A DNA stretch of 29,486 nucleotides from Candidatus Raymondbacteria bacterium RIFOXYA2_FULL_49_16 (GCA_001789205.1 MFYT01000088.1:1-29486); one strand, 5' to 3'. Shown: positions 9,084 to 17,012, counted from the first letter of the stretch. The notes: generated by a model from the sequence alone, not told the origin. Made by a program: numbers and translations.

Positions 9084-10193
9084 TCAAGACCTATTTTTCG
9101 CACTGCCACGGCGCAGCATGCGAACACAAAAGGAGGCAAGCATGCCTATTCTCTTCAAATATAATTTAACCATGCTCTCGGATTCGTGGTTTGCCGTTTG
9201 CCTGATAATGGACGGCCGGGGGAAGATGGTCTCAAAGGCAAACCGCATTTTCCGTACAATCCCCGGTATAGTGAAGAAGAACAACAAATCGCCCGCCTGT
9301 TCCATTGGTTGAGCGTTCACAATACGGTCAATGATGCGCTGTTCAATGCGGTTTGGCGGGTACCCAAAAGCGCCTTTTGACAATGGAAATCCAAAAAGGT
9401 CCCTGAGAACCATGAGACTGTGGGCAAGCGGCCGTCCCACACCCAGGCGTTTGGCTTCTTCAAGCACCTGTTTCAGAAAAAGAGGGTTTGGGTTACGGTC
9501 CAGAAAAAGGGCCAGATCAACACCCCATATCCACCGGCTGTATGAGTGTTTGACCGTATGCAGGGAACAGTGGATAAACGAACGTTCGGGAGAAAGTACG
9601 AAAAGATTCGGGATTGAGGCATGAGGATGCAGAACAGTTGTATCAGTCAGGTCCGGTGAAATGAACCAGCGTGCGCTTATGCGGTCTGTTTCCAGCAAGT
9701 CAAAGTGCACATCAAAGACAAGGGAGCCTTTTTCATAGTGACCGGGATAGATTTTGTTTTGGGTAAAACCTCTTTCCGCAAATGCCTGAGCAAGCTCTTT
9801 TTTATGTTTTTGATTTACCAACAGGTCCATGTCGCAGAGGGGGCGCAGCGAAAGGTCCATATACAGGGTGTCGAGGAGCGCGCCTCCCTGTACCACGGCA
9901 AGGTCGTTGAACGGATAGCGGGAGGCTATCTCGCGGAGTTCGCTGAGCAGGGCCAGGTTGAGGGCCAGAATATCAGCGCGCATGGCAGCCCATTGACGTT
10001 CAAAAGGCTTGGGTGGAGCAATAGTGTCCTGCTTCAGAATGTAATGAGCAATTGGATACAAGCCGTGGTTTGTTATAATTGTGTGTATTTTCTCCCAATC
10101 CATGCCTGGGAAGGGCGAAATCTTGTCTACTTTTCCCAGGAAGCGTCTGAGAAGCTCGAGAATGAATCGATGTTCGGTTGATAGAAACGGCAT
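9084..10193 (-). CDS. NTP_transf_5-type nucleotidyltransferase family protein
   Basis: A 369-residue protein that fits the NTP_transf_5 family (PF14907), uncharacterised proteins with a nucleotidyltransferase core. The signature is VVQGGALLDTLY (100-111), the turn LSLRPLCDMDLLV (114-126) with metal-binding Asp121 and Asp123, and a third-acid candidate in VFDVHFDLL. The C-terminal half is helical. The ATG at 10193 sits 1 base after the stop of the PqqD-like gene; an upstream TTG at 10205 would overlap it. Members of this family recur beside PqqD-like and HPr-kinase-related proteins, in lasso-peptide and exopolysaccharide loci. That pairing is seen here, with the kinase-like protein 15 kb away at 25123-25926. 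Substrate unknown; a nucleotidyl transfer onto a peptide or sugar is conceivable. Confidence 0.75.
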   Translation of the reverse strand: MPFLSTEHRFILELLRRFLGKVDKISPFPGMDWEKIHTIITNHGLYPIAHYILKQDTIAPPKPFERQWAAMRADILALNLALLSELREIASRYPFNDLAVVQGGALLDTLYMDLSLRPLCDMDLLVNQKHKKELAQAFAERGFTQNKIYPGHYEKGSLVFDVHFDLLETDRISARWFISPDLTDTTVLHPHASIPNLFVLSPERSFIHCSLHTVKHSYSRWIWGVDLALFLDRNPNPLFLKQVLEEAKRLGVGRPLAHSLMVLRDLFGFPLSKGAFGYPPNRIEQRIIDRIVNAQPMEQAGDLLFFFTIPGIVRKMRFAFETIFPRPSIIRQTANHESESMVKLYLKRIGMLASFCVRMLRRGSAKNRS

Positions 10194-10194
10194 G

Positions 10195-10491
10195 TCAGGC
10201 CACAATCACGATATTTTTTTGCCTGGCTTTTTTCAGAAAGGGGATGACATCGGCCGTGGCCTCCGCGTCAGTGAGGCCGTATTCGCGAGCAACGGCGTCT
10301 ATGATATTCCGGACAGATTTGCCTGAGGAAGTCAGCATGTTCCAGATAAAGGCGCCGGTCTTGTTGATCCGGTGGATAGTGGAATCTTTTGGTGTGATAG
10401 CTACCAGATTGCCGTCAAGCATTCGCCAGGCAATCGCGGGATTCCGGGAGATGTTTGCATTCAGGGGAATATCCATGTGTATAAGATACAT
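10195..10491 (-). CDS. PqqD-like protein (RiPP recognition element fold)
   Basis: A small protein of about 98 residues. The segment RNPAIAWRMLDGNLVAITP, then STIHRINKTGAFIWNML, then a helical SVRNIIDAVAREYGL and a C-terminal DVIPFLKKARQKNIVIV follows the PqqD pattern of beta strands and a winged-helix. PqqD-fold proteins bind leader peptides and pass them to modifying enzymes. Three in-frame starts are possible. I prefer the ATG at 10491 (GGGG 4 bases upstream), but ATG at 10476 also works. A TTG at 10548 would fall almost at the predicted transcription start. The next gene begins 1 base after its stop, so both are surely cotranscribed. No precursor peptide gene is evident beside it. Confidence 0.72.
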   Translation of the reverse strand: MYLIHMDIPLNANISRNPAIAWRMLDGNLVAITPKDSTIHRINKTGAFIWNMLTSSGKSVRNIIDAVAREYGLTDAEATADVIPFLKKARQKNIVIVA

Positions 10492-10537
10492 TTTGCCCCA
10501 AGGTGAGGCAATACGGCCAAACCGGGGTAATATATAT

Positions 10538-10590
10538 TTGGCGTCCAATTCTCCAATATAATTATTTTATACGCATCCATTGTCAAGGAG
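10538..10590. promoter_or_regulatory. overlapping divergent promoters between the pqqD-like and GT2 operons
   Basis: On the minus strand a perfect TTGACA (10586-10581) is followed after 17 bases by AATTAT (10563-10558), which would drive the pqqD-like operon. On the plus strand a perfect TATAAT (10557-10562) would drive the GT2 operon, with a weak TTGGCG at 10538 at non-ideal spacing. The two -10 elements share bases, so the two polymerases would compete. The minus-strand -35 also overlaps the AAGGAG ribosome-binding site of the GT2 gene. Confidence 0.45.
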
Positions 10591-11529
10591 TTGCCTCTGT
10601 TTGTTTCAGTAGTTGTACCCGTTTATGGCGCGCCCGAAGCGCTGCCTGAACTGCACCAGCGTCTTGCCGCTGTTTTTGCGGCCATGGCCGTTGAGTATGA
10701 AATCATTTTAGTAAGCGATTCCTGCCCGCGCGGGTCATGGCAGGCAATTACCGCGCTTTCCCAGGCCGATGGCCGCGTGGTGGGCGTCAATTTATCCAGA
10801 AATTTTGGCCAGCATGTTGCCATTACAGCCGGGGTTGACAGAACCCGGGGTGATTTTGTAATTGTGATGGATTGCGACCTCCAGGACTGTCCTGAGGACA
10901 TTCCTGCCATGTTTGCAAAAATCCAGGAGCGTCCTAATGTTGACATTGTTTTTGGCAGGAGAGGCAGGGAAGACCCTTTTTTCAAACGCTTGTCGTCGCG
11001 GCTTTTCTACCGCGTTCTCGAATACATGACCGACCGGACCTATGATCCTTCCATAGCAAATTTTGGCGTGTACCGGCGTTCGGTCATCGATGCCTATTGT
11101 TCAATGCGCGAACGGTTGCGCTTTTTCCCACTTATGCTCATGTGGCTCGGGTTCAACGTGGACTATTGCGAGATACGCCATCCCCGGCGTCCCATGGGAA
11201 AGAGCAGTTATTCTTTTTCCAAACTGGTGCGGCTGGCGCTCGATGTCATGGTCGCCTTTTCCGACAAACCGTTGCGGTTGGCCGTAAAACTGGGCTTTGG
11301 CATGTCGCTCATTTCATTTTTGGCAGCAATCTATTTTGTCCTCAAGGCGCTTTTTACCTCAATTCCTATCCAGGGATGGGCCAGTCTTATTGTATCGGTC
11401 TGGTTTTTATCGGGCCTGCTGTTGCTTTTCATGGGAGTGACGGGTGTTTATATTGGCCGCATTTTCGACCAGGTCAAATTACGGCCTTTGTATGTTGTAC
11501 GGGAAGTTTCAAAAAAGACGGGAACGTAA
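10591..11529 (+). CDS. polyprenyl-phosphate glycosyltransferase, GT2 DPM1/GtrB-like
   Basis: A 312-residue membrane glycosyltransferase. The GT-A domain begins VSVVVPVYGAPEALPEL and carries VNLSRNFGQHVAITAG (66-81) and the metal motif MDCDLQD (93-99, Asp94 and Asp96). Both are typical of dolichol/undecaprenyl-phosphate sugar synthases such as GtrB and ArnC. Two C-terminal hydrophobic helices (about 230-295) also fit GtrB. It would load a sugar onto undecaprenyl phosphate for a GT-C enzyme; the GT87-type protein at 18199-19425 is a candidate user. The start is unusual: AAGGAG (10585-10590) directly abuts a TTG at 10591, while a CTG at 10597 has better spacing, so the protein may lack the first two residues listed. 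Confidence 0.88.
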   Translation: MPLFVSVVVPVYGAPEALPELHQRLAAVFAAMAVEYEIILVSDSCPRGSWQAITALSQADGRVVGVNLSRNFGQHVAITAGVDRTRGDFVIVMDCDLQDCPEDIPAMFAKIQERPNVDIVFGRRGREDPFFKRLSSRLFYRVLEYMTDRTYDPSIANFGVYRRSVIDAYCSMRERLRFFPLMLMWLGFNVDYCEIRHPRRPMGKSSYSFSKLVRLALDVMVAFSDKPLRLAVKLGFGMSLISFLAAIYFVLKALFTSIPIQGWASLIVSVWFLSGLLLLFMGVTGVYIGRIFDQVKLRPLYVVREVSKKTGT

Positions 11530-12324
11530 ATGGCCAGAATGAAACTTTCTCAGATACGCACCTATTGGACGGATCAGGCAGGCGTGCATGGCGCAAAACC
11601 ACAGGCGTCGTGGTCAGATTTCCGCGTCATGGAAATGGAATGCCGCGAACTCTGCAAGTATATCAATGACGGCGACAAAGTACTCGATGTGGGATGCGCC
11701 AACGGGTATACCACCATGCATGTTGCGGCGCAGAAGAACGTGCGCATACACGGTGTCGATTATATACCCCGGATGATTGCTTCTGCAAAAAAAGGGCTGC
11801 GTGCGCACAAGGCGTTTGCTGCACGGGTCTCCTTTTCCGTCGGCGATATCATGAAACTGAAGTTTCCGGCTGGGAATTTTGATACGGTCATGGTGGTACG
11901 GGTAGTCATTAATCTGGGGACGTGGACGCGTCAGCTGCACGCCATGCGCGAGTGTTTGCGTGTGCTCAAACCCGGTGGCCTGCTGCTGCTGTCTGAAGCC
12001 ACGCTGCAGGGCTGGCGGCGGCTGAACCTGCTTCGTGTTGAATGGGGCCTTCCAACAATCCCGGTCCCTTCATTCAATACCTATCTGGATCAGAAGAAAG
12101 TGGCCACCGCGCTGCGCGGACATGCCGACCTTCTCGATATTGCCAACTATGCAAGCACCTATTTCGTGGGCACGCGGGTGTTAAAACCGCTGCTTATCAA
12201 AGCGCTTTCCCTGAATGCCGATCCATCCGATCCGGGCATGGAATGGAACCGGCTCTTTTCCCTTGCGCCGTCGATTGGTGATTACGGAACCCAGAAGATA
12301 TTTATTTTTAGGAAAAAGAGGTAG
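11530..12324 (+). CDS. class I SAM-dependent methyltransferase
   Basis: A 264-residue methyltransferase with motif I VLDVGCANGYTTMHVA from 51, motif II acid in VDYIP, VSFSVGDIMKLKFP before the aromatic/acidic motif IV (NFDTVMVVRVVINL), and the post-motif RVLKPGGLLLLSEATL. This is the Methyltransf_11/25 type, most similar in layout to small-molecule or sugar O-/N-methyltransferases. The ATG directly follows the TAA of the upstream GT2 gene (TAAATG) with GGGAAC as a weak ribosome-binding site, so the two are coexpressed. wecE begins 9 bases later. Substrate not deducible. Confidence 0.85.
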   Translation: MARMKLSQIRTYWTDQAGVHGAKPQASWSDFRVMEMECRELCKYINDGDKVLDVGCANGYTTMHVAAQKNVRIHGVDYIPRMIASAKKGLRAHKAFAARVSFSVGDIMKLKFPAGNFDTVMVVRVVINLGTWTRQLHAMRECLRVLKPGGLLLLSEATLQGWRRLNLLRVEWGLPTIPVPSFNTYLDQKKVATALRGHADLLDIANYASTYFVGTRVLKPLLIKALSLNADPSDPGMEWNRLFSLAPSIGDYGTQKIFIFRKKR

Positions 12325-12333
12325 TACGGCCCC

Positions 12334-13467
12334 ATGGCGCTCCGCATACCCTTCAACAAGCCCTTTATGGTGGGCAAAGAGCTCTACTACATGGCGCAGA
12401 GCGTCATCGGCGGCCACACAGCCGGCGATGGCCCGTTTACAAAAAAATGCCACGCCTTTCTCGAAGAGACCTTGAAATGTAAAAAGGTCCTTCTGACCCA
12501 TTCCTGCACCGCTGCTCTCGAAATAGCGGCCATTCTTTCCGACGCAGGGCCCGGCGACGAGGTCATTCTGCCCAGTTTCACCTTTGTTTCAACGGCAAAC
12601 GCTTTTTGCCTGCGCGGAGCACGGCCGGTTTTTGTTGATATCGATCCACGTACCCTTACTCTTGACTCCCGTGCGGTTGAGGCGGCCATTACACCGCGCA
12701 CCCGGGCCATTGCCCCGGTCCACTACGCAGGCGTACCATGCGATATGGATGCGGTTATGGCTCTGGCCCGAGTGCGCGGACTTTTTGTGGTGGAAGACGC
12801 AGCTCAGGCCCTGGGATCATCGTATCGAGGACAGGCGCTGGGAACCATAGGCGATGCGGGCGCCATCAGTTTTCACGAAACGAAAAATGTAATTTCAGGC
12901 GAAGGCGGCGCAGTACTCATCAACCGCGACGCCCTTATCGAACGGGCCGAGATTGTTAGGGAAAAAGGCACCAACCGGTCAAAGTTTTTCAGGGGCGAGG
13001 TTGATAAATATACCTGGATAGACATTGGTTCGAGCTATTTGCCGTCGGAACTTATCGCCGCCTTTCTTTTTGCGCAGCTGGAGCATATGGATGCTATCAA
13101 TCGCCGCCGGATCGAATTATATAGAAATTACACGGCGCTGCTTGCCGATCATGCGCGGAAATACGGATTTTCACTTCCGGGAACCGAATCCGAAAACGGT
13201 CATTTGTTTTACATTCTCACCAAAGACCTGCACGAACGCAATCGGCTCATCGCTTTTCTGAAAGAGCAGGGCGTTCACGCGGTTTTTCATTATATACCGC
13301 TCCATGTTTCTCCCATGGGAAAACGGTTCGGCTATGCGCCGGGTATGTTTCCCGTCACCGAATCGGTCAGCGACCGGTTGGTGCGGCTTCCCATGTATTT
13401 CGAGCTTTCGTCATCCAGTCAAGATATTGTTGCGCGGGCCGTGGAACGGTTCTATGCCGGCGCATAA
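12334..13467 (+). CDS. wecE: dTDP-4-amino-4,6-dideoxygalactose transaminase (WecE/RffA)
   Basis: A PLP-dependent aminotransferase that converts dTDP-4-keto-6-deoxyglucose to dTDP-4-amino-4,6-dideoxygalactose (dTDP-Fuc4N), using glutamate. The 377-residue sequence closely follows E. coli WecE: IPFNKPFMVGKELYYM, CTAALEIAAIL, EVILPSFTFVSTANAF, FVVEDAAQ, FHETKN with the PLP-binding Lys184, EGGAVLIN, REKGTNRSKFFRGEVDKYTW and VFHYIPLH are all in place. Length is normal for the family. The substrate-making enzymes RmlA and RmlB are not in the window, so they must be encoded elsewhere. Presence of WecE predicts Fuc4N or a derivative in the glycan. The SDR gene at 13573 follows after a 105-base gap with its own possible promoter. 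Confidence 0.93.
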   Translation: MALRIPFNKPFMVGKELYYMAQSVIGGHTAGDGPFTKKCHAFLEETLKCKKVLLTHSCTAALEIAAILSDAGPGDEVILPSFTFVSTANAFCLRGARPVFVDIDPRTLTLDSRAVEAAITPRTRAIAPVHYAGVPCDMDAVMALARVRGLFVVEDAAQALGSSYRGQALGTIGDAGAISFHETKNVISGEGGAVLINRDALIERAEIVREKGTNRSKFFRGEVDKYTWIDIGSSYLPSELIAAFLFAQLEHMDAINRRRIELYRNYTALLADHARKYGFSLPGTESENGHLFYILTKDLHERNRLIAFLKEQGVHAVFHYIPLHVSPMGKRFGYAPGMFPVTESVSDRLVRLPMYFELSSSSQDIVARAVERFYAGA

Positions 13468-13496
13468 AAAGCGAACGTCTGGGGTCTCATCATCTG

Positions 13497-13526
13497 TTGA
13501 AATAGGCCGGCACCTCTGTGTATATT
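13497..13526 (+). promoter_or_regulatory. putative promoter for the SDR gene
   Basis: In the 105 bases between wecE and the SDR gene, TTGAAA (13497-13502) and TATATT (13521-13526) are spaced by 18 bases. A strong AAAGGAG ribosome-binding site (13561-13567) and the GTG start follow. This suggests that the SDR and the two genes after it can be transcribed independently of wecE. Confidence 0.45.
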
Positions 13527-13572
13527 ATCTAAAAATGTACAACGTACAGGGAGTTTCATCAAAGGAGACGCC

Positions 13573-14568
13573 GTGAGAGTGCTTGTTACCGGAGGAGCGG
13601 GCTTCATCGGGTCGCACGTAGTAGATTATTATCTGAGCCAGAAAACGGATATCACGGTGGTCGACAATCTTGTCACCGGACGCATCGAGAATCTTCGCCA
13701 CAATTTGGACAATCCTCAGCTAAAATTCGTCATGGATTCCATTTTGAACAGACAGACCATGGAACCGCTTATTGCCGAGGCTGACCTGGTCTACAATCTC
13801 GCTGCGCCGGTAGGGGTGAAGTTCATTATGAACCATCCGGTCCATACGCTATTAGACAATGTGCGCGGCATTGATTGTGTCCTGGAATACTGCAACAAAT
13901 ACCGAAAAAAGGTCCTTGTCGCATCGAGCAGTGAAGTGTATGGCCGCAACCTGGAATTTTCCACCAAAGGCAAGAGCAGCCTGCTGAACGAGGATTCGGT
14001 GCGCGTCATGGGCGCAACCTCAAACCACCGCTGGGCATATGCCAATACAAAGGCCTTCGACGAATTCCTCGCCTTGGCCTATAAAAAAGAATTCGGCCTT
14101 CCTGTGGTGGTGGTGCGTTTTTTCAATATCATCGGGCCGCGCCAGACCGGAGATTTTGGCATGGTTGTGCCCAGTTTCATCAAAAAGGCCCTGAACAACG
14201 ACTCAATCGAAATATACGGCACAGGAACACAGACCCGCACTTTTTTCTATGTCAAGGACGCCATTTCAGCAATGGTTGGCCTTATGAACTTGCCTGCAGC
14301 CTACGGCGAAGTGTACAATATCGGCGGGTCTGACGAAATCTCAATAATCGATCTGGCGAAAAAAGTGATCCAGCTCACTAAAAGTAAGTCAAAAATAAAA
14401 GTCATAGATTACAAAACAGCCTATGGCGACGGGTTCGAAGATATGTTGCGTCGTACGCCCGACACCGCGAAATTGAAGAAAACAATCAATTTTACGCAAT
14501 ACTATCATCTTGATAAAATGCTTCTGGAGATTATCCAGTCAGTTAAGAAACAATTGAACGCCGGATAG
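13573..14568 (+). CDS. NAD-dependent sugar epimerase/dehydratase (extended SDR)
   Basis: A 331-residue nucleotide-sugar-modifying enzyme. The Rossmann motif GGAGFIG lies at 7-13, the NAD-selective acidic Asp31 in VVDN, YNLAAPVG near 74, the catalytic ASSSEVYG (117-124), and the Tyr-x3-Lys pair YANTK (Tyr156, Lys160). RFFNIIGPRQTG and GTGTQTRTFFYVKDA are typical of UDP-glucose 4-epimerase / UDP-glucuronate decarboxylase-like members. The exact reaction, epimerisation or decarboxylation/dehydration, cannot be settled from sequence alone. The GTG start is well supported by AAAGGAG five bases upstream. The methyltransferase-deacetylase fusion gene follows 14 bases later. Confidence 0.9.
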   Translation: MRVLVTGGAGFIGSHVVDYYLSQKTDITVVDNLVTGRIENLRHNLDNPQLKFVMDSILNRQTMEPLIAEADLVYNLAAPVGVKFIMNHPVHTLLDNVRGIDCVLEYCNKYRKKVLVASSSEVYGRNLEFSTKGKSSLLNEDSVRVMGATSNHRWAYANTKAFDEFLALAYKKEFGLPVVVVRFFNIIGPRQTGDFGMVVPSFIKKALNNDSIEIYGTGTQTRTFFYVKDAISAMVGLMNLPAAYGEVYNIGGSDEISIIDLAKKVIQLTKSKSKIKVIDYKTAYGDGFEDMLRRTPDTAKLKKTINFTQYYHLDKMLLEIIQSVKKQLNAG

Positions 14569-14582
14569 GGCGTGGTACTGGC

Positions 14583-16232
14583 ATGGCTTCACGTCGGGCA
14601 ACGGACAGGGTTTTGCAGGAGACGATTTTTCCGCGGCTGGCGCGGGAACTGTCGGCCAATCCGCTTGTTCTGAACGTCGGCATCCTCTGCGGTAATACCA
14701 CCCCCTTCATACTCAAGGAATTTTTTCCCTCAGCCTCATACAAGACGCTCGACCGTGACCCCACCCTGCGCCCGGATTTCTGTGCCGATCTTCAAAACGC
14801 GGACGGTCTGGTTTCACAGATCGGCCGTTTCGACCTCATCATTGTCACGGCAGTGTTTTTTCTCCTTGATGATCCGGACCGCGCGTTCGCAAACCTGGTT
14901 GCCTGCCTGAAGCCGGGGGGGCACTGCATCGTTGAAATGGACGCCTTTAACAACAGGGGTGAACGTTTTGCGTGTGAGAGCCATACCAGGGACCTGGATA
15001 TGTCCCGTTATATAAGCGCGGATATTGTGCGGCAGCCTACCTTTTCAAACCGGTATGCGATATTCTGTGAATACCAGGGTCTGGCCCCCGAAAGTGTTCC
15101 GGTAGAGAGGGCGCTTTCGTATCAGCATGATCGCAGGAGCAACGCCCAGGTATGGTCCGTTGACCCGATTTTTTCCATGCCCGGCCTGCAGGTGGTGTAT
15201 AATTTCAACAATGACGAAGAACGCATGCGGGGATGCAGTTTTTTAATTGATGCGAAACGGCTCTCCGTAGATGCCCTTCCCCGGCGCGGATACATTCTTA
15301 GCCGGTACGCGCCGCCGGCGCTGCGTTTTAGACGTCTGATACAGGCATGCTCGCGGAGCGTCTGGTATGGCAGGCTGGTTGCCCGATGGGCGGCGAAATG
15401 GTGTATGGCCGTGTGGCGGTTTGTCTCGTGCCGGATTTTCCGGAACTACAAAGGATATGCGGCCACCACCATGGCGTTGATTTTGCGCCGCTGTTGCCCG
15501 CAGAAGGGGTTCCTTATCAGGGTCGATGATTTCCCCTGCCTAAGCCATCCGTTGGAATCATTCAAGAAATTTGACGCCATTATGCGGGAGCACGCGGCAC
15601 CGTATCTTGTGGCCGCGACCCCGTACGAGTCTTTTTTCAGCAAGGGCGAACAAACACGGATCAAGGCCGGCTTCGACTGCCTTCAGGAGCGCGGCATTGC
15701 CTTCGGCCTTCATGGTTTTACCCATGAACGCGGTGAACTCGACCTGCTTCGTTCCGAACACCGACTCGACGCAATGATAGAATCAACGCTTCGGGAGATA
15801 GCCCATTACCCTGCAATGCTGCCCGTCTTTGTCCCGCCTTTCAATGCGCTTTATTATGACGATTACATTGTGTTGAGGAAATATTTCAAGATCATCACGG
15901 GCGGTCCGGAATCCATCCAGACAATGGGGTTTTTACCGCCTTTTTCATTGGGGAACGTTTGGTATCTGCCCTCGTATTGGGGATATTACGGAACCGCGCA
16001 GACTATCAGAGATTTTCTGCTGCGTACGCCGCCACAGCGGTGGTCCTTCTGCATGCCCCTGACCCTGCACTGGACCTGGGAGGCGGACAATGATTTCACC
16101 CATTTGCGAGCGTTGCTCAAACTGATCTCCGGTTCAGTAGTCGATTGGCGCGGCATTGTGCCTTCAGCCAGCGCCTTGGACCGTTTCCGTGCCCAACAGG
16201 ATTGGCATATGCCGGCCGAACCCGACAATTAA
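14583..16232 (+). CDS. methyltransferase-like domain fused to a polysaccharide-deacetylase-like domain
   Basis: A 549-residue two-domain protein. The N-terminal part (about 10-200) looks like a class I methyltransferase: LNVGILCGNTTPF (30-42) sits where motif I should be, YKTLDRDP supplies the acidic residue, FDLIIVTAVFFLL and LKPGGHCIVEM follow. Motif I is degenerate, lacking the usual GxGxG, so SAM binding is uncertain. After a basic linker (about 245-305) the C-terminal part carries RVDDFP (Asp315, Asp316), HGFTH (His377 and His381) and PPFNAL, the metal-binding pattern of NodB/DUF2334-type deacetylases. The protein would deacetylate a sugar and perhaps methylate the same chain. It lies between SDR and methyltransferase genes on the same strand, in the cytoplasm as no signal peptide is seen. 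The fusion is unusual; the ORF is uninterrupted. Confidence 0.78.
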   Translation: MASRRATDRVLQETIFPRLARELSANPLVLNVGILCGNTTPFILKEFFPSASYKTLDRDPTLRPDFCADLQNADGLVSQIGRFDLIIVTAVFFLLDDPDRAFANLVACLKPGGHCIVEMDAFNNRGERFACESHTRDLDMSRYISADIVRQPTFSNRYAIFCEYQGLAPESVPVERALSYQHDRRSNAQVWSVDPIFSMPGLQVVYNFNNDEERMRGCSFLIDAKRLSVDALPRRGYILSRYAPPALRFRRLIQACSRSVWYGRLVARWAAKWCMAVWRFVSCRIFRNYKGYAATTMALILRRCCPQKGFLIRVDDFPCLSHPLESFKKFDAIMREHAAPYLVAATPYESFFSKGEQTRIKAGFDCLQERGIAFGLHGFTHERGELDLLRSEHRLDAMIESTLREIAHYPAMLPVFVPPFNALYYDDYIVLRKYFKIITGGPESIQTMGFLPPFSLGNVWYLPSYWGYYGTAQTIRDFLLRTPPQRWSFCMPLTLHWTWEADNDFTHLRALLKLISGSVVDWRGIVPSASALDRFRAQQDWHMPAEPDN

Positions 16233-16253
16233 ATTTCAGGAGATCTGCTGTCT

Positions 16254-16955
16254 ATGAAGACCGAAGAACAGTTTTATCAACACATATGGCAGGTTGCCGG
16301 AGCGTCGTCTCTCGACGCACCCTCGGACCGTGAAATTGCGGCGCAGCACGATGTCCGCACGGGTACGGGCATTGCCCTCGACGTTGGGTGCGGTGACGGA
16401 AGGTTCTGCACCATGATCCGATCGCGGTGTGCCGCAGTACTTGGCGTTGATATATCCATGAATGCGCTGCAGGTAGCTCGAAAGCGGGACCTTGCCGTTG
16501 CCCAGGCGAATTTTGGCGAATCGCCCCTGCCTTTTGCCAGCGCGAGCATAGACCTTGTTACCTGTCTCGATGTCATAGAACATATTTTTGACCCCTATTT
16601 TCTTCTTCACGAGATCCATCGGGTTTTAAAACCCGGCGGCAGATTTATTTTGACCACGCCAAACCTCCGGTTTGTGAAACATGTCTTCGATGTTCTGTTA
16701 CGCGGGCGTGCGCCAAAAACAAATCTGGACCACGCGTCCTGCGATGGCGGGCATTTGCATTATTTTTGTACGCAGGACCTGAAAGAGCTGCTGCAAGAAT
16801 GCGGGTTCAGCGTGGTTGCGTGCAGAGGCGTGCGCCAGTGCTTGTTTAATTCCCCAAAGCTGTTTGTGTTCAGGCTTCTTGCGAGATTTTGGGAGCGGGA
16901 TGTCCTGCGAGAATTTTTCCACCAGGGGATATTAATCACAGCCGTTAGGAAATAA
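16254..16955 (+). CDS. class I SAM-dependent methyltransferase
   Basis: A 233-residue methyltransferase. Motif I ALDVGCGDGRF at 41-51 is canonical, with the acid in LGVDISMNALQVA, IDLVTCLDVIEHIFDP as motif IV (CLDVIEH is typical of the UbiG/Methyltransf_11/23 group), and RVLKPGGRFILTTPN. The later HLHYFCTQDLKELLQECGF resembles sugar and quinone methyltransferases. An AGGAG lies about 12 bases before the ATG. It is the last gene of the plus-strand block. The perfect palindrome at 16961-17012 starts 5 bases after its stop. Confidence 0.86.
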   Translation: MKTEEQFYQHIWQVAGASSLDAPSDREIAAQHDVRTGTGIALDVGCGDGRFCTMIRSRCAAVLGVDISMNALQVARKRDLAVAQANFGESPLPFASASIDLVTCLDVIEHIFDPYFLLHEIHRVLKPGGRFILTTPNLRFVKHVFDVLLRGRAPKTNLDHASCDGGHLHYFCTQDLKELLQECGFSVVACRGVRQCLFNSPKLFVFRLLARFWERDVLREFFHQGILITAVRK

Positions 16956-16960
16956 TAGGC

Positions 16961-17012
16961 CATGTAGCCGCCGAAGGAGCGTATTGCAATACGCTCCTTC
17001 GGCGGCTACATG
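16961..17012. repeat. perfect 52-bp palindrome between convergent genes
   Basis: Two 26-base arms are exact reverse complements with no spacer; the centre of symmetry lies between 16986 and 16987. The arms start CATGTAGCCGCC and end GCGTATTG. It separates the plus-strand methyltransferase (stop at 16955) from the minus-strand GT4, whose TAG (17008-17006) and last codon fall inside the repeat. The RNA of either strand would form a very stable hairpin, so it can work as a bidirectional transcription end or mRNA 3' stabiliser. No U-tract follows on either side, so it is not a classical intrinsic terminator. It may be one copy of a dispersed palindromic repeat. Confidence 0.92.

Noticed and set aside
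8446-9312. 288-codon open frame on the plus strand across the GT4 and nucleotidyltransferase genes
   Set aside because: It runs antisense across two genes with clear motifs and has no recognisable domain or ribosome-binding site.
9084-10590. complete RiPP gene cluster with precursor peptide
   Set aside because: No short frame with a ribosome-binding site and leader-core look was found around the PqqD-like gene; no protease or transporter is adjacent.
16961-17012. classical rho-independent terminator
   Set aside because: The hairpin is strong, but neither side is followed by a run of T, so only a non-classical end function is possible.
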